Source of the DNA: CAZEQK01 sp964514395
Lineage (GTDB): Bacteria > Bacillota > Bacilli > Tepidibacillales > Tepidibacillaceae
Assembly (NCBI GenBank): GCA_964514395.1
Contig: CAZEQK010000003.1
Span: forward strand, 1-64,000
Direction of reading: 5' to 3'
DNA length: 64,000 nucleotides
The notes under the pieces are model-generated. The model saw only the letters and a program-made list of their open reading frames with translations. It ran no database searches and was not told the DNA's origin. The stretch's first letter is position 1, and every line of letters starts with the position of its first letter. Positions 42,039 to 50,397 of this stretch are shown piece by piece. The position numbers and the translations under genes are program-made.

Positions 42039-42803
42039 TTAGAATTTTAATAAACTCCTTGCATTTTCGGCCGTTATTGCTTCTATTTCTTCTATATCCA
42101 TTTCTTTTAGTTCTGCTATTTTAGCTGCAACATATTTTACGTAAGCAGATTCATTTCTTTTTCCACGATAAGGTTCTGGTGTTAGGTATGGTGAATCTGT
42201 TTCGATTAATATGCGATTTAGTGGAATTTCCTTCGCTACTTCTTTAGGTTTTTTGGCATTTTTAAAGGTAACAGGACCACTAAAGGAGATATAAAATCCT
42301 AATGACATACATTCCTTTGCCATTTCTACACTACCAGAAAATGAATGCATGATTCCTCCTACTTCTTGGGCCTTTTCTTCTTTCAAAATATCACAAATAT
42401 CCTGGTGGGCATCTCGATCATGGATGATAATGGGTAGCTTTAACCTTCTTGCAAGCTGTATTTGCTCTCTAAATATTTTTTGCTGTTCTTCCTTTGTAGC
42501 GAAGTCCCAATAATAGTCTAGTCCTATTTCGCCAATAGCTAATATCTTGGGATGACCCGCTAATTCCTCAATCCACTTTAAATCCTCTTCTTTCATATCG
42601 TGAGCATCATTAGGATGCCAACCGATAGCACCATAGATAAAATCATATTTATCGATCATATCCATCGTAGTGAGAATGGTCTCTTTATTATATCCAATAT
42701 TAATAATATATCCTACCCCTGCATTTTTTGCTCTTACCATTACTTCTTCTCGATCTTCATTAAATTTTTCGTCATTAAGATGTGCATGAGTATCTATTAG
42801 CAT
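42039..42803 (-). CDS. tatD: TatD-family metal-dependent DNase
   Basis: A 254-residue TIM-barrel hydrolase of the TatD family (YabD). Metal ligands are seen in 'IDTHAHLND', 'IGEIGLDYYWD', 'LPIIIHDRDAHQDI', 'GGIMHSFSGS' and 'LIETDSPYLTPEPYRGKRN'. Members act as 3'-5' exonucleases and in RNA/DNA quality control. The start is the ATG of 'MLIDTHAH', preceded by AGGTGATT; an in-frame GTG overlaps that site. It follows metG by 20 bases and probably shares its T-box-controlled transcript. Confidence 0.94.
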   Translation of the reverse strand: MLIDTHAHLNDEKFNEDREEVMVRAKNAGVGYIINIGYNKETILTTMDMIDKYDFIYGAIGWHPNDAHDMKEEDLKWIEELAGHPKILAIGEIGLDYYWDFATKEEQQKIFREQIQLARRLKLPIIIHDRDAHQDICDILKEEKAQEVGGIMHSFSGSVEMAKECMSLGFYISFSGPVTFKNAKKPKEVAKEIPLNRILIETDSPYLTPEPYRGKRNESAYVKYVAAKIAELKEMDIEEIEAITAENARSLLKF

Positions 42804-42822
42804 TTTAATCACCTAATTTTTA

Positions 42823-44817
42823 TTATGAGATTTTAGTACCATTTGGCATATCACCTGAAACGGTAGCTAATACGAGTCGGTCACCTTCTGAAGCAGCTAA
42901 TATCATTCCATTGGATATCTCTCCCCTTAGCTTTACTGGCTTCAAATTAGTCACACAGATCACCTTTTGGCCAATCAATTCCTCCGGTTTATAATATTTT
43001 GCAATTCCTGAAACCACCTGTCTCTTTTCATATCCTAAATCCAATTGAATCTTCAGTAGTTTATCAGCCTTTGGGATTTTTTCTGCATCAATAACCTGGG
43101 CTACTCGCAAGTCAGACTTAAAAAAGTCATCTATAGTGATTTCATCTACATCAGATTTTCCTTGTGTTGACAGATTATATGTCTTTTCTTCTTTTTGTTT
43201 TGCACCTTCTGCTGCTTTTTTCCTAGCCTCTAATGTAGAATCATCAATTGCTTTTATTTCAACTTCGATATCTAATCGTGGGAAAATAGCTTCTTTTTTA
43301 ACTACCCTTACACCAGGTTTGGAAACATTCCAATTTTTCGCTAATTCCCACCCTGTTAAATCGGGATGAATCCCTAATTGTTCTCTTATTTTTTCCGGGG
43401 TTTTTGGCATAAATGGTTGAATAAGTATCGATACAACCCGAATGCTCTCGGCTAAATGATATAATACCGTGCCTAATCTACCTTTTTCTGATTCCTCCTT
43501 GGCTAAAATCCAAGGGGTCGTTTCATCAATATATTTATTTGTTCTACTGATTAATTGCCAAATTTGTGCTAATGCTTGACTAAATAACATCATATCTAAA
43601 GAATCTTCTACTTTGGTAGCTATCTCACTCGCTAATTTTTGAAGTTCATGATCGATGTCTGCTAAATGACTTGGCTGTGGCAAGACCCCATCAAAATATT
43701 TTTCAATCATCGCTGCAGTTCTACTAACTAAGTTGCCAAAATCATTTGCTAAATCGACATTTAATCGTTGAATAAATACTTCTGGCGTAAAGACACCATC
43801 GGAACCAAAGGCTATTTCTCTTAGTAAGAAGTATCTTACACCGTCTGAACCATATCGATCAATTAAAAATTTTGGGTCAATAGCATTTCCCTTTGATTTT
43901 GACATTTTTCCATCTGGCATCAATACCCAGCCATGACCAAATATCTGTTTTGGAAGCGGTAAGTCTAAAGCCATAAGAATAATTGGCCAATAAATGGTAT
44001 GGAATCTTAATATATCTTTTCCTATTAAATGGACATCTGCAGGCCAATAACGTTCAAATTTTTCTTGTTCTATTGGATTATCGGATTGATAACCAATGGC
44101 AGTAATATAGTTTGCTAAAGCATCTATCCAAACATATATCACATGCTTTGGATCATCGGGTATTTTTATGCCCCAATCAAAGGTAGTTCTTGAAATGGAT
44201 AAATCCTCTAATCCAGGCTTTAAAAAATTATTGATCATCTCATTCTTCCGAGATTCTGGCTGGATGAATGCTGGATGATCTTCAATATATTTAAGTAGCC
44301 TGTCTTGATATTTAGACATCTTGAAGAAATAGCTTTTTTCTTTCACCTTTTCTACAGATCTTCCACATTCTGGACATACATATCCATCATCTGTTTTTGC
44401 CTGTCTTTCAGTCCAAAATGCTTCATCTGGTAAACAATAATAACCTTCATATTCCCCTAAATAGATATCACCATTTTCTTTTAGCTTGTTCACAATTATT
44501 TGAACGATTTTTTCATGTCTATGTTCTGTTGTACGGATAAAATCATCATAAGTAATATCTAATTTAGCCCACAAATCTTTAATCCAATCGACAATTGGAT
44601 CGATAAATTCTATAGGTGATAAACCCTCTTCTTCCGCTCTCTTTTGCAGCTTTTGCCCATGCTCATCCGTTCCCGTTAAATAAAAAACATCATAGCCACG
44701 AAGTCGCTTATATCTTGCCATCGTATCTGCTGCAACGGTTGTATAAGCATTACCTATGTGTAATTTATTACTTGGATAATAGATTGGTGTTGAAATATAA
44801 TACGTTTTTTTACTCAC
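42823..44817 (-). CDS. metG: Methionyl-tRNA synthetase
   Basis: Class I synthetase that charges initiator and elongator tRNA-Met. The 664-residue protein has the 'IYYPSNKLHIGNAYT' HIGH-type motif, zinc ligands in 'CPECGRSVEKVKEK', the 'KMSKSKGNA' signature and the anticodon domain (about 350-500). A C-terminal EMAP/tRNA-binding domain (about 555-664) carries 'KSDLRVAQVIDAEKIPKADK'. The start is GTG, eight bases after AAGGAG. A T-box leader controls it (separate entries). Confidence 0.97.
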   Translation of the reverse strand: MSKKTYYISTPIYYPSNKLHIGNAYTTVAADTMARYKRLRGYDVFYLTGTDEHGQKLQKRAEEEGLSPIEFIDPIVDWIKDLWAKLDITYDDFIRTTEHRHEKIVQIIVNKLKENGDIYLGEYEGYYCLPDEAFWTERQAKTDDGYVCPECGRSVEKVKEKSYFFKMSKYQDRLLKYIEDHPAFIQPESRKNEMINNFLKPGLEDLSISRTTFDWGIKIPDDPKHVIYVWIDALANYITAIGYQSDNPIEQEKFERYWPADVHLIGKDILRFHTIYWPIILMALDLPLPKQIFGHGWVLMPDGKMSKSKGNAIDPKFLIDRYGSDGVRYFLLREIAFGSDGVFTPEVFIQRLNVDLANDFGNLVSRTAAMIEKYFDGVLPQPSHLADIDHELQKLASEIATKVEDSLDMMLFSQALAQIWQLISRTNKYIDETTPWILAKEESEKGRLGTVLYHLAESIRVVSILIQPFMPKTPEKIREQLGIHPDLTGWELAKNWNVSKPGVRVVKKEAIFPRLDIEVEIKAIDDSTLEARKKAAEGAKQKEEKTYNLSTQGKSDVDEITIDDFFKSDLRVAQVIDAEKIPKADKLLKIQLDLGYEKRQVVSGIAKYYKPEELIGQKVICVTNLKPVKLRGEISNGMILAASEGDRLVLATVSGDMPNGTKIS

Positions 44818-44841
44818 ATAATCAGCTCCTTAAAAATATAA

Positions 44842-45128
44842 AAAACTCTCATCCATGTTGGGACGAGAGTTGACTCACGCGGTACCACCCAATTTCCTAA
44901 AAAGGCACTTGTAGTGTCAAAATGACATCCTTTAACGTAGATTAAACGTTATTCCCTTAAAAAGCTAAACAACACAGCTCTTCTCGAAAACAATATCTCC
45001 AGGACCATATTCATCCACTTTTACCTACTGGCTCCCACCAAACCCAGCTCTCTTAAAAGTATCTTTGGATTACTCATCCCTTCACAGAACAACCATATTT
45101 TCTTTACATATAATTCTTACATTTTCTT
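44842..45128 (-). promoter_or_regulatory. T-box leader of metG, methionine specifier
   Basis: The leader has all main T-box parts on the minus strand. A long stem I region (45010-45110) precedes the specifier loop GAAT-ATG-GTCC with ATG at 45006-45008, which fits tRNA-Met. The T-box/antiterminator sequence TGGGTGGTACCGCG lies at 44878-44891. The terminator is an 11-bp stem AACTCTCGTCC/GGATGAGAGTT (44844-44871) with a run of six Ts. Uncharged tRNA-Met should favour antitermination and metG expression. Confidence 0.93.
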
Positions 45129-45134
45129 TCCCAA

Positions 45135-45163
45135 AATATACATAATTCTTAGCTTTCTGTCAA
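45135..45163 (-). promoter_or_regulatory. Promoter of the metG T-box transcript
   Basis: Minus-strand TTGACA (45158-45163) and TATATT (45135-45140) with a 17-base spacer, just upstream of the T-box stem I. Confidence 0.85.
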
Positions 45164-45201
45164 TATATTTTATAAAAGATGGCAAGTGTCTTTACATTAG
45201 T

Positions 45202-45239
45202 ATATATTTATTATATTGATATATATTTATTATATTGAT
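45202..45239. repeat. Tandem 19-bp A/T repeat upstream of abrB
   Basis: Two identical copies of a 19-base A/T-only unit with one G (ATATATTTATTATATTGAT) lie head to tail at 45202-45220 and 45221-45239. They fall in a 240-base A/T-rich gap between the metG and abrB promoters that otherwise shows nothing. Such tracts are typical of curved DNA and AbrB-binding regions. Confidence 0.8.
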
Positions 45240-45405
45240 ATATAAAGAAGGTAAACATCAATATTAACTTTTATAAATATATTAACTCCTATAGTATATA
45301 AAAACTTATAAACACATTAAAAATAACATGTACTTAAGTTTAGTAACATAATTTCCTAAATAAAAAAAATTAATTTAAATTTTTCCTTTTATATACAAAA
45401 TAGTA

Positions 45406-45434
45406 TTGACTGATATGGGAATCACTGGTATTAT
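45406..45434 (+). promoter_or_regulatory. abrB promoter
   Basis: Plus-strand TTGACT (45406-45411) and TATTAT (45429-45434) with a 17-base spacer, about 70 bases before the abrB start. Confidence 0.8.
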
Positions 45435-45450
45435 AAAAAAGTAAGAAAAA

Positions 45451-45468
45451 TGTCGAAAATTGACGATT
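45451..45468 (+). promoter_or_regulatory. Spo0A boxes downstream of the abrB promoter
   Basis: TGTCGAA (45451-45457) is an exact 0A-box core, followed ten bases later by TGACGATT (45461-45468). They lie just past the expected start site, as do the two 0A boxes through which Spo0A-P represses abrB in B. subtilis. Repression here is inferred from this match. Confidence 0.75.
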
Positions 45469-45505
45469 GAAGGATAAGTACTAGGGGAGGGGAGGGGAAA
45501 AAAAT

Positions 45506-45751
45506 ATGTTAAAATCTACTGGTATTGTACGTAAAGTGGATGAACTAGGAAGGGTCGTTATTCCTATTGAATTACGTCGAACTTTAGGAATTAGTGAAAA
45601 AGACGCTTTAGAAATATATGTTGATGGTGAGCGCATTATTCTGAAAAAGTATGAACCAGCATGCATTTTCTGTAGTAATGCTGAAAAAGTTACTCATTTT
45701 AAAGGAAAAATCATCTGCAGTGAGTGCCTAACTGAAATGCCAAAAGTTTAA
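45506..45751 (+). CDS. abrB: Transition-state regulator AbrB
   Basis: An 81-residue AbrB-family regulator. The N-terminal swapped-hairpin domain (1-50: 'MLKSTGIVRKVDELGRVVIP', 'LRRTLGISEKDALEIYVDGE') binds A/T-rich DNA; the C-terminal part has a C-x2-C...C-x2-C pattern ('CIFCSNA', 'CSECL'), a possible zinc site where B. subtilis AbrB lacks it. Plus-strand between metG and rsmI, as in B. subtilis. A very strong GGGGAGGGGAGGGG purine tract forms the ribosome site. Confidence 0.94.
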   Translation: MLKSTGIVRKVDELGRVVIPIELRRTLGISEKDALEIYVDGERIILKKYEPACIFCSNAEKVTHFKGKIICSECLTEMPKV

Positions 45752-45763
45752 ATATCATATAAA

Positions 45764-45796
45764 AAAACAAAAGTCTATCACTTAGACTTTTGTTTT
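45764..45796. terminator. Bidirectional terminator between abrB and rsmI
   Basis: Perfect 14-base inverted repeat AAAACAAAAGTCTA/TAGACTTTTGTTTT with a five-base loop. T-runs flank it on both strands, so it can serve the convergent abrB and rsmI transcripts. Confidence 0.93.
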
Positions 45797-45803
45797 TTTA
45801 TGT

Positions 45804-46679
45804 TTATAAATGATGATATATTTGATAAACTTCTCTTTTTGAAATCTTACGATCCATCGCTACTTCTTTTATTGCTTCCTTTGCCGTTTTTCCTTCCTCT
45901 AGATACATTTCGACATGCTCTGTTATTGTCATTCTTTCCCATAATTCATCTTCGCTGGAGTTTTCTGTGTTTTCCTGTGACCCTTCTAATATGATGGTGA
46001 TTTCTCCTTTGATTGTTTTTTCTTCAACAAAATCATTCATTTCTTCAACTGTTCCCCGGAGAAATTCTTCATGTAATTTGGTTAATTCTCTTATCATCAC
46101 CATACGTCTATTACCTAATATTTCTAATAACACTTTTAGGTTTTTCTTCACTCGATGAGGTGCTTCATAGATAATAAGTGTTTCCTTAAAGTTTCTAATA
46201 TCATTTAATCTTTGTTTCAGTTCCTTTTTATCTCTTGGTAAGAAGCCAATAAATGTGAAAGTTTCAGTTTGTAAGCCGGATGCAATTAATCCAGTTATTC
46301 CAGCATTTGCACCAGGTATCGGAATTACATTGATGTTATGATCTATTGCATCCATCACTAAATCTGTACCCGGATCAGAAATCGCAGGTAGACCTGCATC
46401 ACTTACTAAGGCAATATTTAAACCTTTTTTTAGCATGGAAATTAATTCTTTACCACTTGTTTCTTTGTTATGCTCATGATAACTAATTAATCTTTTTTTT
46501 ATTTGAAAGTGGTTCAATAATTTTATTGTTTGTCTTGTATCTTCTGCAGCAATAATATCAACTGACTGTAGTGTATTTATTGCTCTATAAGTGATATCCT
46601 CCAAATTCCCAATTGGAGTAGCTACTAAAAATAGCTTTCCATCACTCTGGTCATTTTTATAACTTTTTTGAATCAACAT
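45804..46679 (-). CDS. rsmI: 16S rRNA 2'-O-ribose C1402 methyltransferase
   Basis: Methylates C1402 of 16S rRNA in the decoding centre. The 291-residue protein starts with the tetrapyrrole-methylase-fold signature 'GKLFLVATPIGNLEDITYRA', followed by 'IAAEDTRQTIKLLNHF', 'ISYHEHN', 'LVSDAGLPAISDPG' and 'GANAGITGLIASGL'. It overlaps yazA by 23 bases. Located as in B. subtilis (yabC). Confidence 0.96.
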   Translation of the reverse strand: MLIQKSYKNDQSDGKLFLVATPIGNLEDITYRAINTLQSVDIIAAEDTRQTIKLLNHFQIKKRLISYHEHNKETSGKELISMLKKGLNIALVSDAGLPAISDPGTDLVMDAIDHNINVIPIPGANAGITGLIASGLQTETFTFIGFLPRDKKELKQRLNDIRNFKETLIIYEAPHRVKKNLKVLLEILGNRRMVMIRELTKLHEEFLRGTVEEMNDFVEEKTIKGEITIILEGSQENTENSSEDELWERMTITEHVEMYLEEGKTAKEAIKEVAMDRKISKREVYQIYHHL

Positions 46680-46947
46680 CTATATCACCTTCTTTTATTA
46701 ATGCTTCTTTTTGCATCTTTGTAAGCTTCTTGATCTCTATCTCTCTTTTTAACGCATTTGATTTATTCTCACATTTTTCAAGATAGACTAATTCGACTGG
46801 TAGTCTCCCTCTTGTATACTTAGCGCCCTTCCCTTGTCGGTGCTTTACCAGTCTATTTTCTATATTATTTGTTGAACCTGTATACAAAGTTCCATCCTTA
46901 CATTTTAACATATAGGTGTAGTAATCATTAATCGTTATCATCCCCAT
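46657..46947 (-). CDS. yazA: GIY-YIG nuclease-domain protein YazA
   Basis: A 96-residue GIY-YIG domain protein of the UPF0213 family: 'YYTYMLKCKDGTLYTGSTN' gives the GIY..YIG core as YTY...YTG, with 'RLVKHRQGKGAKYTRGRLP' containing the conserved Arg/His. A longer frame exists, but the ATG at 46947 is chosen since the family starts here, AGGA precedes it and it overlaps the methyltransferase gene by only 20 bases. Biological role unknown; such small proteins may cut or bind branched DNA. Confidence 0.9.
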   Translation of the reverse strand: MGMITINDYYTYMLKCKDGTLYTGSTNNIENRLVKHRQGKGAKYTRGRLPVELVYLEKCENKSNALKREIEIKKLTKMQKEALIKEGDIDVDSKKL

Positions 46948-47671
46948 AATAAATCCTATAAATTTCTTCTGTGTATTTCCCGTCTGTTTGATATACGATG
47001 ATTGGAGCCAATACATGCAGCTCCTTCCCACCTCTTTTTTTTCCTTCAATTAATACCATATTTGCTTCTTTATTCACTTGAGGATGTACAAATCTTATTC
47101 TTTTAGGCTCAATTTTTGCCTCTCTAAAAAGTTGCATAATATCCGGTAATCTCGAAGCACGGTGAACCATAGCCAATCGCCCACCCACCTTTAATAATTT
47201 CTCACTTGTTGTAATGACTTCTGCAAGGTTTGTATGTATTTCATGTCTAGCAATAGCGATATGTTCATTTATATTTTTATCCTGCCCTGTTAATGGTAGG
47301 TAAGGAGGATTAATCGTAATGAGATCAAATGTTCCATGTCCTAATAATGCTGGAGAATCCTTCAAATCCCCGTTAATTATTTCTATTTGTTTTTTTAAAT
47401 TATTCATCTCTACGCTTCTAAATGCCATATCTGCTAATCTTTCCTGTATTTCTACTCCATAGATCATTGCCTTGGTTTTGATTGAAATTAATAACGGAAT
47501 AACTCCATTGCCACTACAAAGATCCACTATGTTCCCAGATCCTGGTATAGTAGCAAAGTGCGCTAGCAAAACAGCATCCATCGAAAATGAAAAAACCTCT
47601 TTGCTTTGAATAATTTTTAAATCATTTGTTAATAAATCATCAATTCTTTCATCTCTCATTAATTTGTTCAT
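46928..47671 (-). CDS. trmN6: tRNA1(Val) adenine-37 N6-methyltransferase-like protein (YabB)
   Basis: A 247-residue SAM-dependent methyltransferase. 'NIVDLCSGNGVIPLLIS' is motif I and 'LITINPPYLPL' the N6-adenine NPPY motif. The family (E. coli TrmN6/YfiC, B. subtilis YabB) methylates A37 of tRNA-Val. It lies between yabA and yazA, in conserved order, and is preceded by a terminator that follows yabA. Substrate is inferred by family. Confidence 0.9.
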   Translation of the reverse strand: MNKLMRDERIDDLLTNDLKIIQSKEVFSFSMDAVLLAHFATIPGSGNIVDLCSGNGVIPLLISIKTKAMIYGVEIQERLADMAFRSVEMNNLKKQIEIINGDLKDSPALLGHGTFDLITINPPYLPLTGQDKNINEHIAIARHEIHTNLAEVITTSEKLLKVGGRLAMVHRASRLPDIMQLFREAKIEPKRIRFVHPQVNKEANMVLIEGKKRGGKELHVLAPIIVYQTDGKYTEEIYRIYYGDDND

Positions 47672-47696
47672 GTAAATCCACCTTTTTCGTATAAAA

Positions 47697-47721
47697 ACGA
47701 CACTTCCATAAGAAGCGTCGT
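47697..47721 (-). terminator. Terminator after yabA
   Basis: Stem ACGACGCTTC/GAAGTGTCGT (one G-U), loop TTATG, followed by TTTTTAT on the minus strand. It lies between yabA and the methyltransferase gene. Confidence 0.85.
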
Positions 47722-47747
47722 ATTTTTTAGATGCTATTACTTATTCA

Positions 47748-48107
47748 TTATTTATTTAAAAATGATAAGCAAAATAAACAATCTCCTTCTGTTCTTAAAC
47801 TTCCATAATGTAAATTACACACATGAAATCCTTCCTGATATAAGCGGGCAAGGTTATCATAGCCTTCCCCTACCATTTTTTCCTCATTTGGCCCATTATT
47901 ATCCGATTTTTCTTCTTTTTCTATAGGTATATTTTCACCATATAGTCTATTCCTAAGTTTTTCATTCTCTATTCGTAAATGTTGATTTTCTTCTAATAGG
48001 GTGATGATTTGTTGTTTCAAGTAACCAAGCTCTTGATATAATTGGCCAATATTTTCTTCAATATCAGTAACTTGTGAAAAAATCTCTTTTTTTTCCACAT
48101 TGCTCAC
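47748..48107 (-). CDS. yabA: Replication initiation control protein YabA
   Basis: A 119-residue protein: N-terminal coiled coil (about 5-60, 'IGQLYQELGYLKQQIITLLE') that forms a tetramer, a polar linker (65-88) and a C-terminal zinc-binding part 'FHVCNLHYGSLRTEGDCLFC' with His and three Cys. In B. subtilis YabA binds DnaA and DnaN and prevents over-initiation. Adjacent to ricT and holB as expected. Confidence 0.95.
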   Translation of the reverse strand: MSNVEKKEIFSQVTDIEENIGQLYQELGYLKQQIITLLEENQHLRIENEKLRNRLYGENIPIEKEEKSDNNGPNEEKMVGEGYDNLARLYQEGFHVCNLHYGSLRTEGDCLFCLSFLNK

Positions 48108-48115
48108 CCCAATAG

Positions 48116-48928
48116 CTAAAATTCAAATTCACCTTCTACAACGTCGTCAAGTGGTAATGTTTCAACAGCTTGGGTTTCATATAATTCAACTTGAACCTTT
48201 CGTTCCAAAATATTTAGTCCAGTTACTAAACCTAGTCCAAAAGGTGTCATCACCCTATCTCCTATATCAGGCAACTCTTCTTTGCCACTCTCGTAATTGT
48301 CATTTTCGAATTTCAAACAACACATAAGCCTACCACATAAGCCGGAAATTTTGGTAGGATTCAAGGATAAGTTTTGGTCCTTCGCCATTTTTATGGAAAC
48401 AGGTTCAAAATCACCTAGAAATGATGAGCAGCAAAGAATTCGTCCACAGGGACCTAATCCTCCAAGCATTTTAGCTTCATCTCGTACACCAATTTGCCTT
48501 AGCTCTATTCTTGTCCTAAAAACGGCTGCCAAATCTTTTACCAATTCACGAAAATCTACTCTGCCATCTGCTGTAAAATAAAATATAATTTTATTTCGAT
48601 CAAAGGTGTATTCCACATCAACTAATTTCATATCTAATTGATGGTCCTCTATTTTCTCATTACAGACTTTGAAGGCTTCCTTTGCATCTTCTTTGTTTTT
48701 TACAACAAATACAGCATCTTCGTCATTAGCAACTCTAATCACCTTTTTCAAAGGTAAAACGACATCATCATCACCAACCGTTTTCTTACCGATAACGACT
48801 TGGCCATATTCAATGCCTCTAGCAGTTTCTACAATGACGTATTGGCCTTTCTCTATATTTATTAATTCAGGGTCAAAATAATATATTTTACCAGCTTTCT
48901 TAAATCGAACTCCAACTACCTGGTACAC
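48116..48928 (-). CDS. ricT: PSP1-domain protein RicT (YaaT)
   Basis: A 270-residue PSP1-family protein. 'YDFDPELINIEKGQYVIVE'-like N terminus and 'GGLGPCGRILCCSSFLGDFE' plus 'SGLCGRLMCCLKFENDNY' carry the conserved CGR-CC cysteines that hold [4Fe-4S] clusters in the RicAFT complex. In B. subtilis RicT with RicA and RicF promotes Spo0A phosphorelay, competence and RNA processing by RNase Y. The yabA-ricT-holB order is conserved. Confidence 0.95.
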   Translation of the reverse strand: MYQVVGVRFKKAGKIYYFDPELINIEKGQYVIVETARGIEYGQVVIGKKTVGDDDVVLPLKKVIRVANDEDAVFVVKNKEDAKEAFKVCNEKIEDHQLDMKLVDVEYTFDRNKIIFYFTADGRVDFRELVKDLAAVFRTRIELRQIGVRDEAKMLGGLGPCGRILCCSSFLGDFEPVSIKMAKDQNLSLNPTKISGLCGRLMCCLKFENDNYESGKEELPDIGDRVMTPFGLGLVTGLNILERKVQVELYETQAVETLPLDDVVEGEFEF

Positions 48929-48934
48929 AAAAAG

Positions 48935-49912
48935 TCATCCCTCCCAAAGAGTTAAAACCATGTGTTCTAAAGCAAGCTGTACATTCATATAGGATGCTAT
49001 CTTTTGCTTTACCGAAAGTATACTTTCTATAGCATTTAAGATTTTTTCTTCTGTTATATGATTCGCCTGCTTGTTTAAAACGTCCAAATACTCTTTATAT
49101 ATGATAAATGATTCTCTTTTAAGCTTTATATTAAGCATATCCTTAAACCATACCATTAGTAAATCGAGAAAATGTGGTAAGTGCTCCTTCAGATATTCAT
49201 CTCTGATTATTGTTTCATTGATTGCTAAAAGAGCCTGATATTTTTCTAAGATAATATCCTCGCTCCATTGTATCACTAGATTTCTCATTTTTGCAAACTT
49301 TTCAGATATTAAAATATCCTTTACTTCATCAATATTTTCAGTCAAAGAAGAAGCAATAAGTATATCACTTTCTTTATACTCATTACTGAGAATTTTAACC
49401 ATGTTTTTTGAACCTAAAGGTGCAAGATTTATCGTTTGACATCTTGATCTAATGGTAGATAATAATTGATGCTTATTTTCTACAAGTAAAATGACAACTG
49501 CATGAGAGCTAGGCTCTTCTAAAAATTTCAAAAGACTATTAGCTGCTTGAATGGTCATTAATTCAGCTTGATTGATAATAAATACTTTATAGGCTGAACC
49601 GACTACCTTAAAATGGGCATCCTTTTGTAATTGTCGGATTTGCTCTATTTTAATAGAACTACCTTCTGGCCTTACTAAAACAACATCTTGGTAATTATTG
49701 TGTTCTATTCTTCTACAATTTTGACATGTATCACATGCATCACCACTATCAGAACTACAGTTCAATGCCTTAGCATATTCGATAGCCATTTTATATTTTC
49801 CAACACCTTTTGCACCTTGGAAAATGTATGCATGAGAAACTCGGTTATTTTTAATTTTTCTTTCTAATAATTCTGCAATATTTTCCTGACCTAGAACGTG
49901 ATACAAAGACAT
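48935..49912 (-). CDS. holB: DNA polymerase III delta' subunit
   Basis: Clamp-loader subunit. The 325-residue AAA+ protein begins 'YHVLGQENIAELLERKIKNN' and has a Walker A-like 'FQGAKGVGKYKMAIEYAKAL', a zinc module with four Cys ('CSSDSGDACDTCQNC') and 'LLKFLEEPSSHAVVILL' containing sensor elements. The GKY instead of GKT in the P-loop fits a non-hydrolysing delta'. Between yaaR and ricT, as in B. subtilis. Confidence 0.95.
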   Translation of the reverse strand: MSLYHVLGQENIAELLERKIKNNRVSHAYIFQGAKGVGKYKMAIEYAKALNCSSDSGDACDTCQNCRRIEHNNYQDVVLVRPEGSSIKIEQIRQLQKDAHFKVVGSAYKVFIINQAELMTIQAANSLLKFLEEPSSHAVVILLVENKHQLLSTIRSRCQTINLAPLGSKNMVKILSNEYKESDILIASSLTENIDEVKDILISEKFAKMRNLVIQWSEDIILEKYQALLAINETIIRDEYLKEHLPHFLDLLMVWFKDMLNIKLKRESFIIYKEYLDVLNKQANHITEEKILNAIESILSVKQKIASYMNVQLALEHMVLTLWEG

Positions 49913-49939
49913 CTATTTCATCCTAACTATGTCATATAA

Positions 49940-50386
49940 TTAAAAATATAGGTTTACAAGCATTCCTCTTATTTCGCCAATTTGATCTAAGATATTAATT
50001 TGTTTATTTTCTTTTTTAAGGGCATCATCTGTTAGCTCTAATAATTTCTTATCAATTGCTTTTAGGATTTTATATTTTTTTGTTCTGCCTAAATGGTCAT
50101 AACTAGATTGATTTTCTAACAGAATTGCCATTTTTATTGCTTCTTCTAAAAATTTTCTAACTAAAGCTTTATATGCCTTTAATTCCCTAATATTTTTTGA
50201 TACTCCTAATTTTTTTCCCTGTTCGTCAATCTCATCAAGCATTTTATCTAATAATTCTCTAGAGTATTGTCTTTCTTTTTCTTGCATAAAATCCGAAAAA
50301 TTATGATTCATACTAGAATGATCAAGGTTGATACGATTATTAGGCTTATATTTTGATGTTCGTTGAAGCCCTTGGTTTATCTTCAT
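49940..50386 (-). CDS. yaaR: DUF327 protein YaaR
   Basis: A 148-residue, mainly helical, cytosolic protein of the YaaR family (DUF327). The N-terminal 30 residues are polar and variable; the conserved region is 'KLGVSKNIRELKAYKALVRK' and 'DHLGRTKKYKILKAIDKKLLE'. No catalytic motif is visible and function is unknown to me. It lies between darA and holB in the conserved order, 11 bases after darA. Confidence 0.88.
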   Translation of the reverse strand: MKINQGLQRTSKYKPNNRINLDHSSMNHNFSDFMQEKERQYSRELLDKMLDEIDEQGKKLGVSKNIRELKAYKALVRKFLEEAIKMAILLENQSSYDHLGRTKKYKILKAIDKKLLELTDDALKKENKQINILDQIGEIRGMLVNLYF

Positions 50387-50397
50387 GGCTTTTCCCC

